This document shows, piece after piece, positions 15,847-25,537 of a stretch of DNA of 64,000 nucleotides. The stretch is from the NCBI RefSeq assembly GCF_002113375.1, contig NZ_NEHO01000006.1, positions 62,001 through 126,000 on the forward strand, in the 5' to 3' direction. A program made the position numbers and the translations under genes. How positions within the stretch are numbered: the stretch's first letter is position 1; each line of letters starts with the position of its first letter. A model generated the notes under the pieces. That model did not search any database. It was given only the letters and a program-made list of their open reading frames with translations, and had not been told where the DNA came from. The DNA comes from Pseudomonas sp. R37(2017). Its GTDB lineage: Bacteria > Pseudomonadota > Gammaproteobacteria > Pseudomonadales > Pseudomonadaceae.

Positions 15847-16713
15847 TCAATGCTCATGAGCATGGGAATGGATGGTCAGGGCACCAGGTACCTTGGTGCG
15901 TTCGAGCCCCCCGCGTTCCAGCCACCGGAGGGTCTGCTCATAGGCACGCTGCAGCAAAGACTCGGTCTGGTCAAAGTTGAAAACCGAGACATCCACCGGG
16001 CACAAGGGTGGGACGATGTGCAGGCTGGTGAGCGTGCGGAAGTGTTCGATGTCGCTCACCAGTTGGCGCATGCTCATCAGATTGACGGTGTGCAGGGCCA
16101 GGGCGACCAGTCCTCGGGGCGGTTGCGTCAGGTCGCAACTCACTCCGGTGGGGATGACCACGACGTTGGTGGCTCCCAGGGCTACGGCGGTCGAAATGGG
16201 TGTATTGCTTGCCACGCCGCCATCGACCAGGAACTGATCGGCGATTTGTACGCAGGGGAACACCAGCGGAATGGCAGCGCTGGCCAGCAACGCCTGCTCG
16301 AGCTCGCCACTGGACAGCACCGTCTCGGCACCGCTGAGCAGGTTGGTGGTGACGATGTACAGGGGCAGCACTGCATCCTCGATTCGGTGAATGGGCAGTG
16401 CCTGGCCCAGCAGCCGATTCAAGGCCGACGGCTGCAACAGATAGCCGCGCCGTTTGAGCAATCCCCTGCAGGTATCGATCCAGGAGAGGGGGAAGATGTC
16501 GGTTTTACTCAGCCCGCGCCAGAATCCGGCGAGCGCTTCGACGCCGTCGGAATCGGGTCTTGCGGCAAAGTAGGCCCCGTTGATCGCGCCTACCGAAGCA
16601 CCGATCACCATGTCGAATCGAACATTGGCTTCGACCAGGGCCCGCAACATACCCACCTGCACCGCCCCCAGGCTGCCACCGCCAGCGAATACGATTGCGG
16701 TTTTGCTCGCCAT
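15847..16713 (-). CDS. Patatin-like phospholipase
   Basis: Serine lipid acyl hydrolase of the patatin family, 288 aa. The oxyanion-hole loop GGGSLG is at 11-16, the nucleophile is S40 in GASVG and the partner aspartate is D164 in DGG. No signal peptide, so probably cytoplasmic or peripheral on the inner membrane, in the RssA/YchK-like group. The ATG at 16713 follows CGGAG; a TTG 21 bases upstream is a weaker option. A histidine-rich C-terminal tail (HSHAHEH) is unusual and might bind metal. The 116-bp gap to the GlxA gene contains a CCGCCAC/GTGGCGG hairpin that may terminate either convergent gene. Confidence 0.85.
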   Translation of the reverse strand: MASKTAIVFAGGGSLGAVQVGMLRALVEANVRFDMVIGASVGAINGAYFAARPDSDGVEALAGFWRGLSKTDIFPLSWIDTCRGLLKRRGYLLQPSALNRLLGQALPIHRIEDAVLPLYIVTTNLLSGAETVLSSGELEQALLASAAIPLVFPCVQIADQFLVDGGVASNTPISTAVALGATNVVVIPTGVSCDLTQPPRGLVALALHTVNLMSMRQLVSDIEHFRTLTSLHIVPPLCPVDVSVFNFDQTESLLQRAYEQTLRWLERGGLERTKVPGALTIHSHAHEH

Positions 16714-16797
16714 GGCGGAAGTCTCCGTGCGCAAATGTATCGACTGAGTGTAGCTGGCAGGTCGACATTACTTCCGTCAGCTTCACCGTGGCAGGGA

Positions 16798-17694
16798 TTA
16801 TCTGGCGAACTTTTTCGCCCCGGTGACGCAAAGGATCACGGCAACGGTGACACCCAGCATGCCGACACTGACGTGTTCATGCAGCAGGGTGGCCGCCAGG
16901 GTCAGCCCGAAGAACGGCTGAAGCAGCTGCAGTTGCCCAACCGCGGCGATGCCCCCTTGGGCCAGTCCGCGATACCAGAACACGAAACCGATCAGCATGC
17001 TGAACAGCGAGACGTAAGCCAGGCTGAACCAGGCTGGTGTGCTGATGCCGCTGAACGAAGCGGGCATGCGCATCCAGCTGAGCAGCGCCACGACCGGTAG
17101 CGACAAGACCAGCGCCCAGGAAATCACCTGCCAGCCACCGAGGGTTCGCGACAGCTTTGCGCCTTCGGCATAACCCAGGCCACAGGCGAGGATGGCCAGC
17201 AGCATCAGGATGTCGCCTTGGGGGGAGGCGGTCAGCCCCTGGGACAGGGCAAACCCGACCACCAGCAGACTGCCCAGCACCGAGAAAATCCAGAACGCCG
17301 CCCTTGGTCGCTCGCCGCCACGCAAGACGCCAAACACCGCCGTCGCCAGGGGCAACAGGCCGACGAAGACAATGGAGTGCGCGGACGTCACGTATTGCAG
17401 TGCCAGCGCGGTCAACAGGGGAAAGCCTATGACCACGCCCAGGGCGACGATGGCCAGCGGTATCACTTGCTGGCGCGCCGGACGTTTTTCCTTGAACAGC
17501 CACAGCAGGCACATCGCCAGGAGCGCAGCGATGGTCGCGCGCGCAACTGTCAGGAACACCGGGTCAAACTCCAGCACCGCCACCCGTGTCGCCGGCAGCG
17601 AGCCGCTGAAAATCACGACGCCGATCAGGCCGTTGATCCAGCCGCTGGTGCTGTTTTCCAGCGTCCGGTGTTGCAGGTTCGAGGTCCGTTCCAT
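16798..17694 (-). CDS. EamA-family DMT transporter
   Basis: Ten-helix drug/metabolite transporter with two EamA repeats (residues about 20-145 and 160-290), 298 aa from the ATG at 17694; ATGs or alternative starts up to 17727 exist. Signature stretches are GVVIFSGSLPATRVAV in helix 1 and VSLFSMLIGFVFWYRGLAQGG in the second repeat. It is divergent from the MocR-type regulator at 17784, a pairing typical for amino-acid or cofactor-related exporters controlled by MocR proteins. Substrate unknown. Confidence 0.85.
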   Translation of the reverse strand: MERTSNLQHRTLENSTSGWINGLIGVVIFSGSLPATRVAVLEFDPVFLTVARATIAALLAMCLLWLFKEKRPARQQVIPLAIVALGVVIGFPLLTALALQYVTSAHSIVFVGLLPLATAVFGVLRGGERPRAAFWIFSVLGSLLVVGFALSQGLTASPQGDILMLLAILACGLGYAEGAKLSRTLGGWQVISWALVLSLPVVALLSWMRMPASFSGISTPAWFSLAYVSLFSMLIGFVFWYRGLAQGGIAAVGQLQLLQPFFGLTLAATLLHEHVSVGMLGVTVAVILCVTGAKKFAR

Positions 17695-17783
17695 TTGGCT
17701 CACACTCATTGTCTGATTGCACGACACTCATCGTATGAGCGACTATCGATACAATCAAAAAATTGTCATGGATACATCTCGAC

Positions 17784-19115
17784 ATGCCTCGATCCCGTTA
17801 CAAAACGCTCGTGGATGCCTTTGCCGCGGACATCCGTGCCGGGCGTTTGCCCCCCGGCACGCGCCTGCCGACTCATCGGCAACTGGCCACCGAGCATGGC
17901 CTGGCACTGGTGACCGCCAGCCGGGTATATGCCGAGCTGGAGGGCATGGGCCTGGTCAGCGGCGAAACCGGACGCGGGACCTTTGTCAGGGAAACCTCGC
18001 TGCCGCCGGGGCAGGGCATCTCGCAGCACGTGGTGGCGGCGGGGATGCTTGATCTGAATTTCAACTACCCGTCATTGCCCGGTCAGGCCGACCTGTTGCG
18101 CACGGCCTTGCGCCAACTGGCGTTGTCCGGTGACCTGGAGGCCCTCCTGCGTTATCAGCCCCACGCGGGGCGCCAGCATGAGCGGGCCGCGGTCGCGCGG
18201 CATCTGGTCGAGCGCGGATTGAACGTGCCGGCCGAACAGGTATTGATCGTCAGCGGCGCCCAACATGGCCTGGCGGTGGCGATGATGACACTGCTCAAGC
18301 CCGGCGACGTGATCACCGCCGATGCGCTGACCTATCCTGGTTTCAAGACGCTGGCCGAAACCCTGCACCTGGAAGTCTTGCCCATTCCGGTCACGGACAC
18401 CGGGCCTGACCTGCCTGCCCTGGAAAAGCTCTGCCGCAGTCGATCGGTGCGGGCCCTGTACGCGATGCCGACCTTGCACAACCCGCTGGGCTGGGTGATG
18501 GACGTCGATCAGCGCGAGCAACTGGTGGCGATTGCGCGCCGCCATGACCTGACGATCATCGAGGACGCCGCCTACGCGTTTCTGGCCGAAAACGTACCGC
18601 CGCCGCTGGCCGAGATGGCGCCTGAGCGAACGGTGTACGTGTCCGGCCTGTCGAAGAATGTCGCCACCGGGCTGCGTGTCGGCTTCATCGCCGCGCCCGC
18701 GCTGTGGATTGCCGCTTTCGAGCGCACCGTCATGGCGACCACCTGGAACACCCCCGGTGTGATGACCGCCATCGCCACCGCCTGGCTCGACGACGGGACC
18801 GTCAGCCAACTGGAGTCGCAAAAACGCGCGGACGCCCAGGCCAGGCAAGCCCTGGCCCGCGAGGTGTTGGCGGGGCTCAGGACCATCAGTCACCCCAACT
18901 CCTACTTCATCTGGGTGCCGTTGGCCGAAGACGCCCGGGCCGACCGGATCGCCATGGCGTTGATGCGCGAGCAGGTTTCGGTGTCGCCGGCCGAGCCCTT
19001 TGCGATTTCCGCCCATGTGCCCCACGCGATACGTTTGGCGTTGGGCTCGGTGGACATGGACTCGTTGCGTATTGCATTGACCAAAGTGAAAAGCGTCGTG
19101 GGTTATTTCTCTTAG
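17784..19115 (+). CDS. MocR family regulator (GntR HTH fused to PLP aminotransferase fold)
   Basis: 443-aa protein with an N-terminal GntR winged helix (residues about 1-68: SRYKTLVDAFAADIRAGRLP, RLPTHRQLATEHGLALVTASRVYAELE) and a fold-type I aminotransferase domain (about 90-440). The PLP lysine lies in YVSGLSKNVATGLRVGFI, the aspartate contacting the pyridine nitrogen in IIEDAAYAFL, and NPLGWV replaces the common NPTG motif. MocR proteins sense PLP or its adducts with amino acids. The gene is divergent from the EamA exporter and upstream of LysE, suggesting control of amino-acid efflux. The region before it carries two GATACA hexamers (about 17750 and 17771), possible binding sites. Confidence 0.87.
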   Translation: MPRSRYKTLVDAFAADIRAGRLPPGTRLPTHRQLATEHGLALVTASRVYAELEGMGLVSGETGRGTFVRETSLPPGQGISQHVVAAGMLDLNFNYPSLPGQADLLRTALRQLALSGDLEALLRYQPHAGRQHERAAVARHLVERGLNVPAEQVLIVSGAQHGLAVAMMTLLKPGDVITADALTYPGFKTLAETLHLEVLPIPVTDTGPDLPALEKLCRSRSVRALYAMPTLHNPLGWVMDVDQREQLVAIARRHDLTIIEDAAYAFLAENVPPPLAEMAPERTVYVSGLSKNVATGLRVGFIAAPALWIAAFERTVMATTWNTPGVMTAIATAWLDDGTVSQLESQKRADAQARQALAREVLAGLRTISHPNSYFIWVPLAEDARADRIAMALMREQVSVSPAEPFAISAHVPHAIRLALGSVDMDSLRIALTKVKSVVGYFS

Positions 19116-19211
19116 CAATGCAGTGCGGGGCAGGGCAGTTTTCTTCAATACGCGAGCCGCGCGGCTCATTACCTTGAGGGCCTTGTTCAATTCGCTGGAA
19201 GAAGGTGTGCA

Positions 19212-19799
19212 ATGAGTCTGATGATATCCATGGCGGCGTTTGCGCTGGTCGCTTCCATCACGCCGGGACCGGTGAATATCGTGGCGTTGAGCTCCGGTGC
19301 GCGCTTTGGCTTCAGGGCCAGCCAGCGTCATGTGGCCGGGGCTACGCTGGGGTTTGTCTTGCTGCTGGTGCTGATGGGATTGGGCCTGCATGAGTTGTTG
19401 CAGCGCTGGCCGGCAATGACGCAGGTGGTGCAATGGGCGGGTGTCGCCTTTCTGTTGTACATGGCGTTCAAGCTGGCGGCTGACAATGGGCAGGTGCAAG
19501 CCAGAGATGCGGCGCAAGCCCCGTCGATGCTGTATGGCGCCATCATGCAGTGGCTCAACCCGAAGGCCTGGCTGGCCTGTGTTGCCGGCATGGGGGCGTT
19601 TGTCGCCGATGGCGAAGCGCGCCTGGTCTGGCAGTTCGCCGCGATTTACCTGGTGATCTGCTATGTGTCGGTCGGGTGTTGGGCGTATGCCGGGTCGTTT
19701 TTGCGTGGTTTCTTGAGTAACCCGGCGGGGATGCGGTTGTTTAATCGGTTGATGGCGTTGTTGCTGGCAGGGAGTGCGGTGTACCTGGTGTTGCCATAA
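19212..19799 (+). CDS. LysE family amino-acid exporter
   Basis: Six-helix LysE/RhtB-type translocator of 195 aa. The N-terminal signature SITPGPVNIVALSSGARFGF at about 16-35 is diagnostic of the family; the central LNPKAWLACVAGMGAF carries the conserved NPKA. It exports amino acids or related small metabolites across the inner membrane. It lies 96 bp after the MocR gene, with a GAGCCGC/GCGGCTC palindrome in between (19154-19167), and is convergent with an AraC-type regulator commonly found beside such exporters. Confidence 0.87.
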   Translation: MSLMISMAAFALVASITPGPVNIVALSSGARFGFRASQRHVAGATLGFVLLLVLMGLGLHELLQRWPAMTQVVQWAGVAFLLYMAFKLAADNGQVQARDAAQAPSMLYGAIMQWLNPKAWLACVAGMGAFVADGEARLVWQFAAIYLVICYVSVGCWAYAGSFLRGFLSNPAGMRLFNRLMALLLAGSAVYLVLP

Positions 19800-19842
19800 C
19801 TACAGATTCAACCTGGCTACACTCTCAGCCAGCACCACAGGT

Positions 19843-20676
19843 TCACCCCCGATACTGCCCCGGCGTCGCCGCCAGATGCTGTTTGAATGCCCGCTGAAAG
19901 TGCGCCTGATCGGCGAACCCCGCTTCCAGTGCCACGTCCGCGATCAGCTTGCCGCTGCGCAGTTGATCCTGGGCGAACTGGATGCGCCGGTTCACCAGGA
20001 ACGCGTGGGGTGTCATGCCGTAATGCTGTTTGAAGGCGCGGATCAGGTAGGACGCTGACAATTGCGCCGCCTCGCAGATGTCTTCGAGCCTGAGGGTTTG
20101 GGTGCAGTGGTCGCGGATGTAGTCGGCGGCACGCTCCAGCTTGAAATTGGGTTCGCGCAGCGGTGGGTCGATCGGGTTCAAGCGCTGCTGCAGATCAGTG
20201 AAAAACTCTACGGCCGCGCTGTGTTTACCCAGGACATCCTGCTGCGGATCGACCAGCACCTCATACAAGCCAGCGAGGCCGGCGAACAGGCTGGCGTCAC
20301 ACGTATGGGTCACCGAGAAACGGCGAAACGCCGCGTCATCGCTGAAGCCGAGCTGATGCTGCAAATCGCTCAGCCACGGCGTATCGACGTACAGCATCAG
20401 GTACGACCAGGGCTGGTCTTCGATCGGGTTGCAGGCGTGGACGTCGCCGGGGTTCATCAGCACGACCGTGCCGACGTTGACCTCGAATGCCGACTGCTCA
20501 TGGAGATAGGTGCTGCGCCCGGCGGTGATCGCACCGATGGAAAAATGCTCGTGGGCGTGCCGGGTGTAGCAGACTTCGCGCCCGTCGGCGATGGCGCGGG
20601 CCTCGATGAAGGGCAGGGCGTCATCGCGCCAGAAGCGCGGGGACTGGTCGGCGTTTTTGGCAACGGCGTGCTTCAT
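19843..20676 (-). CDS. AraC family transcriptional regulator (cupin-type sensor)
   Basis: 277-aa regulator with an N-terminal AraC cupin-like arm (residues about 20-160, with the histidine-rich YTRHAHEHFSIGAI and LMNPGDVHACNP) and a C-terminal two-HTH domain (LEDICEAAQLSASYLIRAFK and IADVALEAGFADQAHFQRAFKQHLA). The start at 20676 follows AAGGAG with five bases spacing; the preceding in-frame GTG overlaps the site itself. Convergent with the LysE gene, a common arrangement in Pseudomonas for an AraC regulator and its exporter. Confidence 0.85.
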   Translation of the reverse strand: MKHAVAKNADQSPRFWRDDALPFIEARAIADGREVCYTRHAHEHFSIGAITAGRSTYLHEQSAFEVNVGTVVLMNPGDVHACNPIEDQPWSYLMLYVDTPWLSDLQHQLGFSDDAAFRRFSVTHTCDASLFAGLAGLYEVLVDPQQDVLGKHSAAVEFFTDLQQRLNPIDPPLREPNFKLERAADYIRDHCTQTLRLEDICEAAQLSASYLIRAFKQHYGMTPHAFLVNRRIQFAQDQLRSGKLIADVALEAGFADQAHFQRAFKQHLAATPGQYRG

Positions 20677-20709
20677 GCTCACTCCTTGGCAGGTCAGCGC
20701 CCGAGTGTA

Positions 20710-21213
20710 TTAGCTCTCGCCGTCAAAGGCGCGCTGCAATGTCGCGATATCGAGTTTTTTCATCTGCATCATCGCTTGCATGGCCCGTTGGGATTTTTTC
20801 GTGTCGGGGTCCTTGATCATGTCCATCATGGCGACAGGGACGATCTGCCACGACAACCCGAACTTGTCCCTGAGCCAGCCGCATTGCTGGGCCTCGGGTG
20901 CGCCACCGGCCGACAGGTTGCCCCAGTAATGGTCGACTTCTTCCTGGCTCAGGCAATTGACCTGAAACGAAACCGCCTCACTGAACTTGAACAACGGCCC
21001 GCCATTGAGGCCGGTGAAGCTCTGCCCGTCGAGCTCGAAGCTGACCGTCATGACCGAGCCTTCCGGCCGGCCATGGAACTCGAAACCGGCGCGGCCGTAA
21101 TGGGTGATGGTGGTGATTTTCGAATGATCGAAGATCGAGCAATAGAATTTCGCCGCCTCTTCGGCCTGATTGTCGAACCACAGGCAGGGCGTGAGTTTTT
21201 GTACGCGTTGCAT
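20710..21213 (-). CDS. VOC superfamily (PhnB-like/3-demethylubiquinone methyltransferase-like) protein
   Basis: 167-aa protein of the glyoxalase/bleomycin-resistance (VOC) fold. It opens with QKLTPCLWFDNQAEEAAKFY, and the middle contains PLFKFSEAVSFQVNCLSQEE, GGAPEAQQCGWLRDKFGLSW and QIVP, the pattern of the PhnB-like group often labelled 3-demethylubiquinone-9 3-methyltransferase, though it lacks any SAM-binding domain. The C-terminus (KKSQRAMQAMMQMKKLDI) is typical of the group. Start at 21213 follows GAGGAG. Function unknown; no operon partner. Confidence 0.82.
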   Translation of the reverse strand: MQRVQKLTPCLWFDNQAEEAAKFYCSIFDHSKITTITHYGRAGFEFHGRPEGSVMTVSFELDGQSFTGLNGGPLFKFSEAVSFQVNCLSQEEVDHYWGNLSAGGAPEAQQCGWLRDKFGLSWQIVPVAMMDMIKDPDTKKSQRAMQAMMQMKKLDIATLQRAFDGES

Positions 21214-21363
21214 GGCGGGCACTCCTCGGCAGGTTATGCATGCTGGATTACAGCGTAGCCAGCCTGTGTTCGTTCGGCAGTACCGTAGATCGCCAAAAAG
21301 CCGGTGCCGAGGTCGTAGGCCAGTCCTTTCAGTGTCCTCTGAGCGGGATTAACGAATGATGTT

Positions 21364-21423
21364 GTCTTTATGACTCTTTTGAGAGTCATAAAGACTAAAT
21401 TTCCCTTGAGTCAAATTGACTCC
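21364..21423. promoter_or_regulatory. Perfect 14-bp inverted repeat plus GAGTCA cluster upstream of nnrS
   Basis: GTCTTTATGACTCT (21364-21377) and its exact complement AGAGTCATAAAGAC (21382-21395) flank the loop TTTG. Twelve bases on, GAGTCAAATTGACTC (21408-21422) is a second dyad of the same hexamer, so TGACTC/GAGTCA occurs four times within 60 bp. It may be an operator for a dimeric regulator or, for the first hairpin, a terminator of an upstream transcript. Confidence 0.5.
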
Positions 21424-21517
21424 AATGCAATGAAGGTATTGATTTGCAAAGGGAAATATTCTGGCACGGAACATGAAGAAGACAACGTACAACTGAACGC
21501 CTACAGGAGTACGCAAA

Positions 21518-21577
21518 ATGTTCAATGCTGTCATGTGCCTGCTTTCCCAGTATCGGCCGAGCCGGGGAGTGGCTTGA
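21518..21577 (+). CDS. Putative 19-aa leader peptide coupled to nnrS
   Basis: A short frame with a good ribosome site (AGGAGT, seven bases before ATG) encodes 19 residues beginning MFNAVMCLLS. Its TGA overlaps the nnrS ATG as TGATG (21575-21579), the classical arrangement for translational coupling or reinitiation. No known peptide recognised; the support is the ribosome site and the overlap. Confidence 0.45.
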   Translation: MFNAVMCLLSQYRPSRGVA

Positions 21578-22731
21578 TGCGCCGGCTGGCGGCTGCGCCG
21601 CTCTTCAGTCTGGGCTTTCGCCCATTCTTTCTCGCCGGTGCCGGTTTCGCCGCCATCGCCGTGGCGCTCTGGGCCCTGTGGCTGTACGGCCGCCTGCCCG
21701 GCGCGCAACCGCTGGGCGGCATGCTTGCCTGGCATCGACATGAAATGCCCTTCGGATTCGCCTCCGCCATCATTGCCGGGTTCCTCCTGACAGCCGTGCC
21801 TAACTGGACCGGTCGACCGGGGCTCAAGGGCTGGCCGCTGATCGGCCTGGTGCTGGTGTGGTTGCTGGCGCGACTGGCCTGGTTCCTGCCACTGCCGGGA
21901 CCCTTGTTGTTGGCCTTGCAGGTTCCGTTTCTGCCATTGCTGGCATGGGCGCTGGGGCGCGATCTGGTGGCTGCAGGCAAGCGCGAGAATTATCCGATTC
22001 TGCTGATGGTGTCGCTGCTGGCCGGGTGTCAGGCGTTGACCTTGCTGGGGTTTGTCGCCGATGACGCCAATCTGCAACGTCATGGTGTGCTGGCCGCCTT
22101 GTGGCTGGTGGGCGCGCTGATGAGCGTGATCGGCGGGCGGGTGATTCCGTTCTTTATCCAGCGCGGCCTGAACCGTCCGGCAAAGCCTGCGGCCCCTGCA
22201 CTGCCGGGCAAGGTGTTGCTGATCAGCGCCATGCTGGCGGCGGTGTCCTTTGCCGCCGGATTGAACGACACCGCACATGCTTGGCTGGCGTTGTTATTTG
22301 CGTTGATGAGCGGTTTGCACCTGCTGCGCCTGTGGCGCTGGCATGACCTCGGCCTGTGGAACGTGCCGCTGCTGTGGTCGCTGTACCTGGCTTACGCGTG
22401 GCTTGCGGTGGCGACGCTGGCCATGGCGCTGTGGCACCTGGGCTGGATATCGCAACAAAGCCTGGCTACCCATTCGCTGGCCGTGGGCGGTATTGGCGGG
22501 TTGGTTCTGGCGATGATTGCGCGGGTCAGCCTGGGGCATACCGGGCGGTTGTTGCAGCCGTCCAGGGCGATCGTTGCGGGGTTTGTCCTGTTGTTGCTGG
22601 CAGGTGCGTGCCGAGTATGGCTGGTGCCTTTTTCCAGTCTCGGATTGGCGCTGTCGGCGCTGCTGTGGTGCAGCGCTTTTGCGGTTTTTGTCTGGCGCTA
22701 TGCAGGCATTTTATTGAGGCCAAGGCTCTAA
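21577..22731 (+). CDS. nnrS: NnrS family haem/copper membrane protein
   Basis: Polytopic inner-membrane protein of 384 aa with about twelve helices, matching NnrS: it starts PLFSLGFRPFFLAGAGFAA, has the conserved WHRHEMPFGFASAIIAGFLLTAVPNWTG (metal-ligand histidines) and later GGRVIPFFIQRGL and HSLAVGGIGGLVLAMIARVSLGHTGR. NnrS proteins protect against nitrosative stress and are normally controlled by nitric-oxide-responsive regulators. A longer frame back to 21370 exists, but it runs through the inverted repeat and has no family character; the start at 21577 overlaps the stop of a 19-codon leader. Confidence 0.87.
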   Translation: MRRLAAAPLFSLGFRPFFLAGAGFAAIAVALWALWLYGRLPGAQPLGGMLAWHRHEMPFGFASAIIAGFLLTAVPNWTGRPGLKGWPLIGLVLVWLLARLAWFLPLPGPLLLALQVPFLPLLAWALGRDLVAAGKRENYPILLMVSLLAGCQALTLLGFVADDANLQRHGVLAALWLVGALMSVIGGRVIPFFIQRGLNRPAKPAAPALPGKVLLISAMLAAVSFAAGLNDTAHAWLALLFALMSGLHLLRLWRWHDLGLWNVPLLWSLYLAYAWLAVATLAMALWHLGWISQQSLATHSLAVGGIGGLVLAMIARVSLGHTGRLLQPSRAIVAGFVLLLLAGACRVWLVPFSSLGLALSALLWCSAFAVFVWRYAGILLRPRL

Positions 22732-22904
22732 CAAGGGGTTCCATGGCCGCCCATCGAGGCGGCCTTTGCATGACCGGTGGTCGATGCGCCAAGGCCTGCC
22801 GGGAAATTTGCGCTTAGCTGAAGGGATAACCCGAGGCGCGCGCAGGTTGTACGAGGCTGCAGCGACGCCCCTTCAGATCACCGTGAATCTGAGGAACAAG
22901 CGCC

Positions 22905-23360
22905 ATGCTGACCCTGAACATCAATGGCCAGGATCAGGAGCTGGATGTCCCCGCAGACATGCCGCTGCTCTGGGTCTTGCGCGATGTCGCTCACCTCACC
23001 GGCACCAAATTCGGTTGTGGCATAGCCCAATGCGGGGCCTGCACCGTACACGTCGATGGCGCACCGCTGCGCTCGTGCATCACACCGGCCACGGCCGTGG
23101 CCCATGGGCAAAAGATTCTCACCATCGAAGGGCTGTCCGCGGACGGTTCGCATCCGGTGCAACAGGCCTGGGCGGAACTTGACGTGGTCCAGTGCGGTTA
23201 CTGCCAGTCCGGGCAAATCATGTCGGCGGCGGCGTTGCTGGCAAAGATTCCGCAACCGACCGACAACGATATCGATCAGGCGCTGTCCGGGAACATCTGC
23301 CGTTGCGGCACTTACCCGCGGATCCGCGCGGCGGTCAAGCGCGCCGCCGAGCTGGGTTGA
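22905..23360 (+). CDS. 2Fe-2S subunit of an aldehyde/isoquinoline oxidoreductase-type molybdoenzyme
   Basis: Small electron-transfer subunit (151 aa) with two 2Fe-2S clusters: a plant-ferredoxin-type set C38, C43, C46, C58 ([10 protein letters not shown]) and an all-helical set C97, C100, C132, C134 (QCGYC...ICRCG). This matches the alpha subunit of isoquinoline 1-oxidoreductase (IorA) and similar periplasmic aldehyde dehydrogenases. It has no export signal and probably travels with the Tat-exported large subunit encoded seven bases downstream. A small TCAGAT/ATCTGA hairpin lies just before its ribosome site. Confidence 0.88.
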   Translation: MLTLNINGQDQELDVPADMPLLWVLRDVAHLTGTKFGCGIAQCGACTVHVDGAPLRSCITPATAVAHGQKILTIEGLSADGSHPVQQAWAELDVVQCGYCQSGQIMSAAALLAKIPQPTDNDIDQALSGNICRCGTYPRIRAAVKRAAELG

Positions 23361-23367
23361 GGTGGCC

Positions 23368-25536
23368 ATGAACAGCATCAACGCGTTTTCGCGCCGTGGT
23401 TTCCTCAAGGGCAGTGCTGTGCTGGGCGGTGGGCTGGTGGTGGCGTTTGCCATGCCGGGTGCCCATCGGTTCGCCATGGGCGCGGAGAATCAGGGCAGCG
23501 TGTTTGCGCCCAACGCTTTCCTGCGCATTGGCAATGACAACAGCGTCACCGTGCTGCTGGGGCACTCGGAAATGGGCCAGGGCATCTGGACCGGTCTGAC
23601 CATGCTGATTGCCGAAGAGTTGGACGCCGATTGGTCAAGGATCCGCGTCGAACATGCCCCGGCATCGGCCGTCGACTACGGCCTGCCTGGCTTTGGCGGC
23701 ATGCAAATCACCGGCGGCTCGACCTCGACCTGGATGGAGTTCGATCGCTATCGCCAGGCCGGCGCGACGGCGCGCTTGATGCTGATCGACGCGGCGGCCA
23801 AGCGGTTCAACGTCGCGCCGTCCGAGATTCATACCGAGTCAGGCGTGGTCATTGCGGGTGAACACCGTGCCACCTATGGCGAGTTGGCCGATGACGCCGG
23901 GCAACTGCCACGGCCGGACCCGGCCTCGATCACACTCAAGGAGGCAAAGGATTGGAAGCTGATCGGCAGACCCACCAAGCGCCTGGACACCCCGGAGAAA
24001 ATCACCGGCCGGGCTAAATTCGGCATGGATGTGCAGTTCGACGGGCTGATGACCGCGATGGTCGCCCGTTCGCCCACCTTCGGAGGCACCGTCAAATCCT
24101 TTGAAGGGGCCGAGGCGCTGGCGATTCCGGGTGTGCACAAAGTGGTGCAGGTGCCGACGGGGATCGCGGTGATCGCCGATCATTACTGGGCGGCGAAGCT
24201 GGGGCGCGATGCGCTGAAAATCGAATGGGATCCGGGACCGAACGCCGGGCTCGACAGCCACGCGCTACTGGAGAGTTTCCGCAAACTCGCCGCGACCCCT
24301 GGCCTGAACGCCGGTCAGGCGGGCGATACCCAGGCTGCGCTGGCGAAAGCGGCCAGGATCATCGACGCCGAATACAGCGTGCCGTACCTGGCCCACGCGC
24401 CGATGGAGCCGCTCAACTGTACGGTGCGCATCACCCAGGACAAATGCGAAATCTGGACCGGCACCCAATTCCAGACCCTGGACCAGATGGTCGCCGGGAA
24501 AATCACCGGGCTCAAACCCGAACAGGTCGAGATCCATACCGAGTTTCTCGGCGGTGGCTTCGGGCGGCGGGCCAATCCGACTTCGGATTTCGTCAGCGAA
24601 GCGGTGTATGTCGCCAAGGCTGCCGGCGCCCCGGTGAAAACCGTGTGGGCGCGGGAGGATGACATCCGCGGTGGCTATTACCGCTCGGCGTTCCTGCACC
24701 ATGCACGGATCGGGCTGGACGCCGACGGCCAGCCGCTGGCATGGAAACATGTGATGGTCGGGCAGTCGATCATGGCCGGAACCTCCCTTGAAGCGAGCAT
24801 GGTCAAGGACGGGATCGACAAGACGTCGGTCGAAGGCATGGCCGACAGCCCCTACATTGGCGGGCTGGCCCATCACCAGATCGAACTGCACTCCCCGAAA
24901 ACCGGCATCAGCGTGTTGTGGTTGCGTTCGGTGGGGCACACCCATACCGCGTTTGTCATGGAGTCGCTGATCGATGAACTGGCCGCGGCGACCGGCAAGG
25001 ATCCGGTGGACTATCGGCGCACCTTGCTCAAGGACCATCCGCGCCACCTCGGTGTGCTCAACCTCGCGGTGGAGAAAGCCGACTGGGCCGCGCCGCTGCC
25101 CGATGGCCATGCGCTGGGTGTGGCGGTGCATGAATCGTTCGGCAGCTATGTGGCGCAAGTGGCCGAGGTGTCCCAGGACAACCTCGCCATCCGCGTGCAC
25201 CGGGTGGTCTGTGCGGTGGACTGCGGCATTGCGGTCAACCCGCAGAGCATCGCCGCGCAGATGGAGTCGGGCATCACCTTTGGCCTCAGCTTTGCCTTGC
25301 ACAGCAAACTGACACTCAAGAACGGGCAAGTGGTGCAGTCCAACTACCACGACTATCAGGTGCTGCGGCTCAATGAAATGCCGGTGGTTGAAGTGCATAT
25401 CCTGCCCAGCAGCGACAAACCCGGTGGTATCGGCGAAGCCGGTGTGCCGCCCACGGCTCCCGCGGTGGCCAACGCCGTGTTCGCCCTGACCGGGCAGCGC
25501 CTGCGGGAGCTGCCCTTGCAGCTGTCGGGGGTGTGA
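23368..25536 (+). CDS. Molybdopterin-binding subunit, xanthine dehydrogenase family (IorB-like)
   Basis: Large catalytic subunit, 722 aa. A Tat signal (SRRGFLKG at residues 8-15, then a hydrophobic stretch) directs the folded, cofactor-loaded protein to the periplasm. Cofactor motifs include [13 protein letters not shown] near 65-77 and [17 protein letters not shown] near 395; the base glutamate of the family is E690 in [13 protein letters not shown]. Members hydroxylate N-heterocycles or oxidise aldehydes, passing electrons through the 2Fe-2S subunit. The start at 23368 follows GAGGTGG. The next gene, a dihaem cytochrome, starts one base after its stop and probably accepts the electrons. Substrate cannot be read from sequence. 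Confidence 0.9.
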   Translation: MNSINAFSRRGFLKGSAVLGGGLVVAFAMPGAHRFAMGAENQGSVFAPNAFLRIGNDNSVTVLLGHSEMGQGIWTGLTMLIAEELDADWSRIRVEHAPASAVDYGLPGFGGMQITGGSTSTWMEFDRYRQAGATARLMLIDAAAKRFNVAPSEIHTESGVVIAGEHRATYGELADDAGQLPRPDPASITLKEAKDWKLIGRPTKRLDTPEKITGRAKFGMDVQFDGLMTAMVARSPTFGGTVKSFEGAEALAIPGVHKVVQVPTGIAVIADHYWAAKLGRDALKIEWDPGPNAGLDSHALLESFRKLAATPGLNAGQAGDTQAALAKAARIIDAEYSVPYLAHAPMEPLNCTVRITQDKCEIWTGTQFQTLDQMVAGKITGLKPEQVEIHTEFLGGGFGRRANPTSDFVSEAVYVAKAAGAPVKTVWAREDDIRGGYYRSAFLHHARIGLDADGQPLAWKHVMVGQSIMAGTSLEASMVKDGIDKTSVEGMADSPYIGGLAHHQIELHSPKTGISVLWLRSVGHTHTAFVMESLIDELAAATGKDPVDYRRTLLKDHPRHLGVLNLAVEKADWAAPLPDGHALGVAVHESFGSYVAQVAEVSQDNLAIRVHRVVCAVDCGIAVNPQSIAAQMESGITFGLSFALHSKLTLKNGQVVQSNYHDYQVLRLNEMPVVEVHILPSSDKPGGIGEAGVPPTAPAVANAVFALTGQRLRELPLQLSGV

Positions 25537-25537
25537 G

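Noticed and set aside
21370..21576. N-terminal extension of NnrS back to 21370
   Set aside because: The extension runs through a perfect inverted repeat and has no family similarity, whereas the start at 21577 gives the expected NnrS N-terminus.
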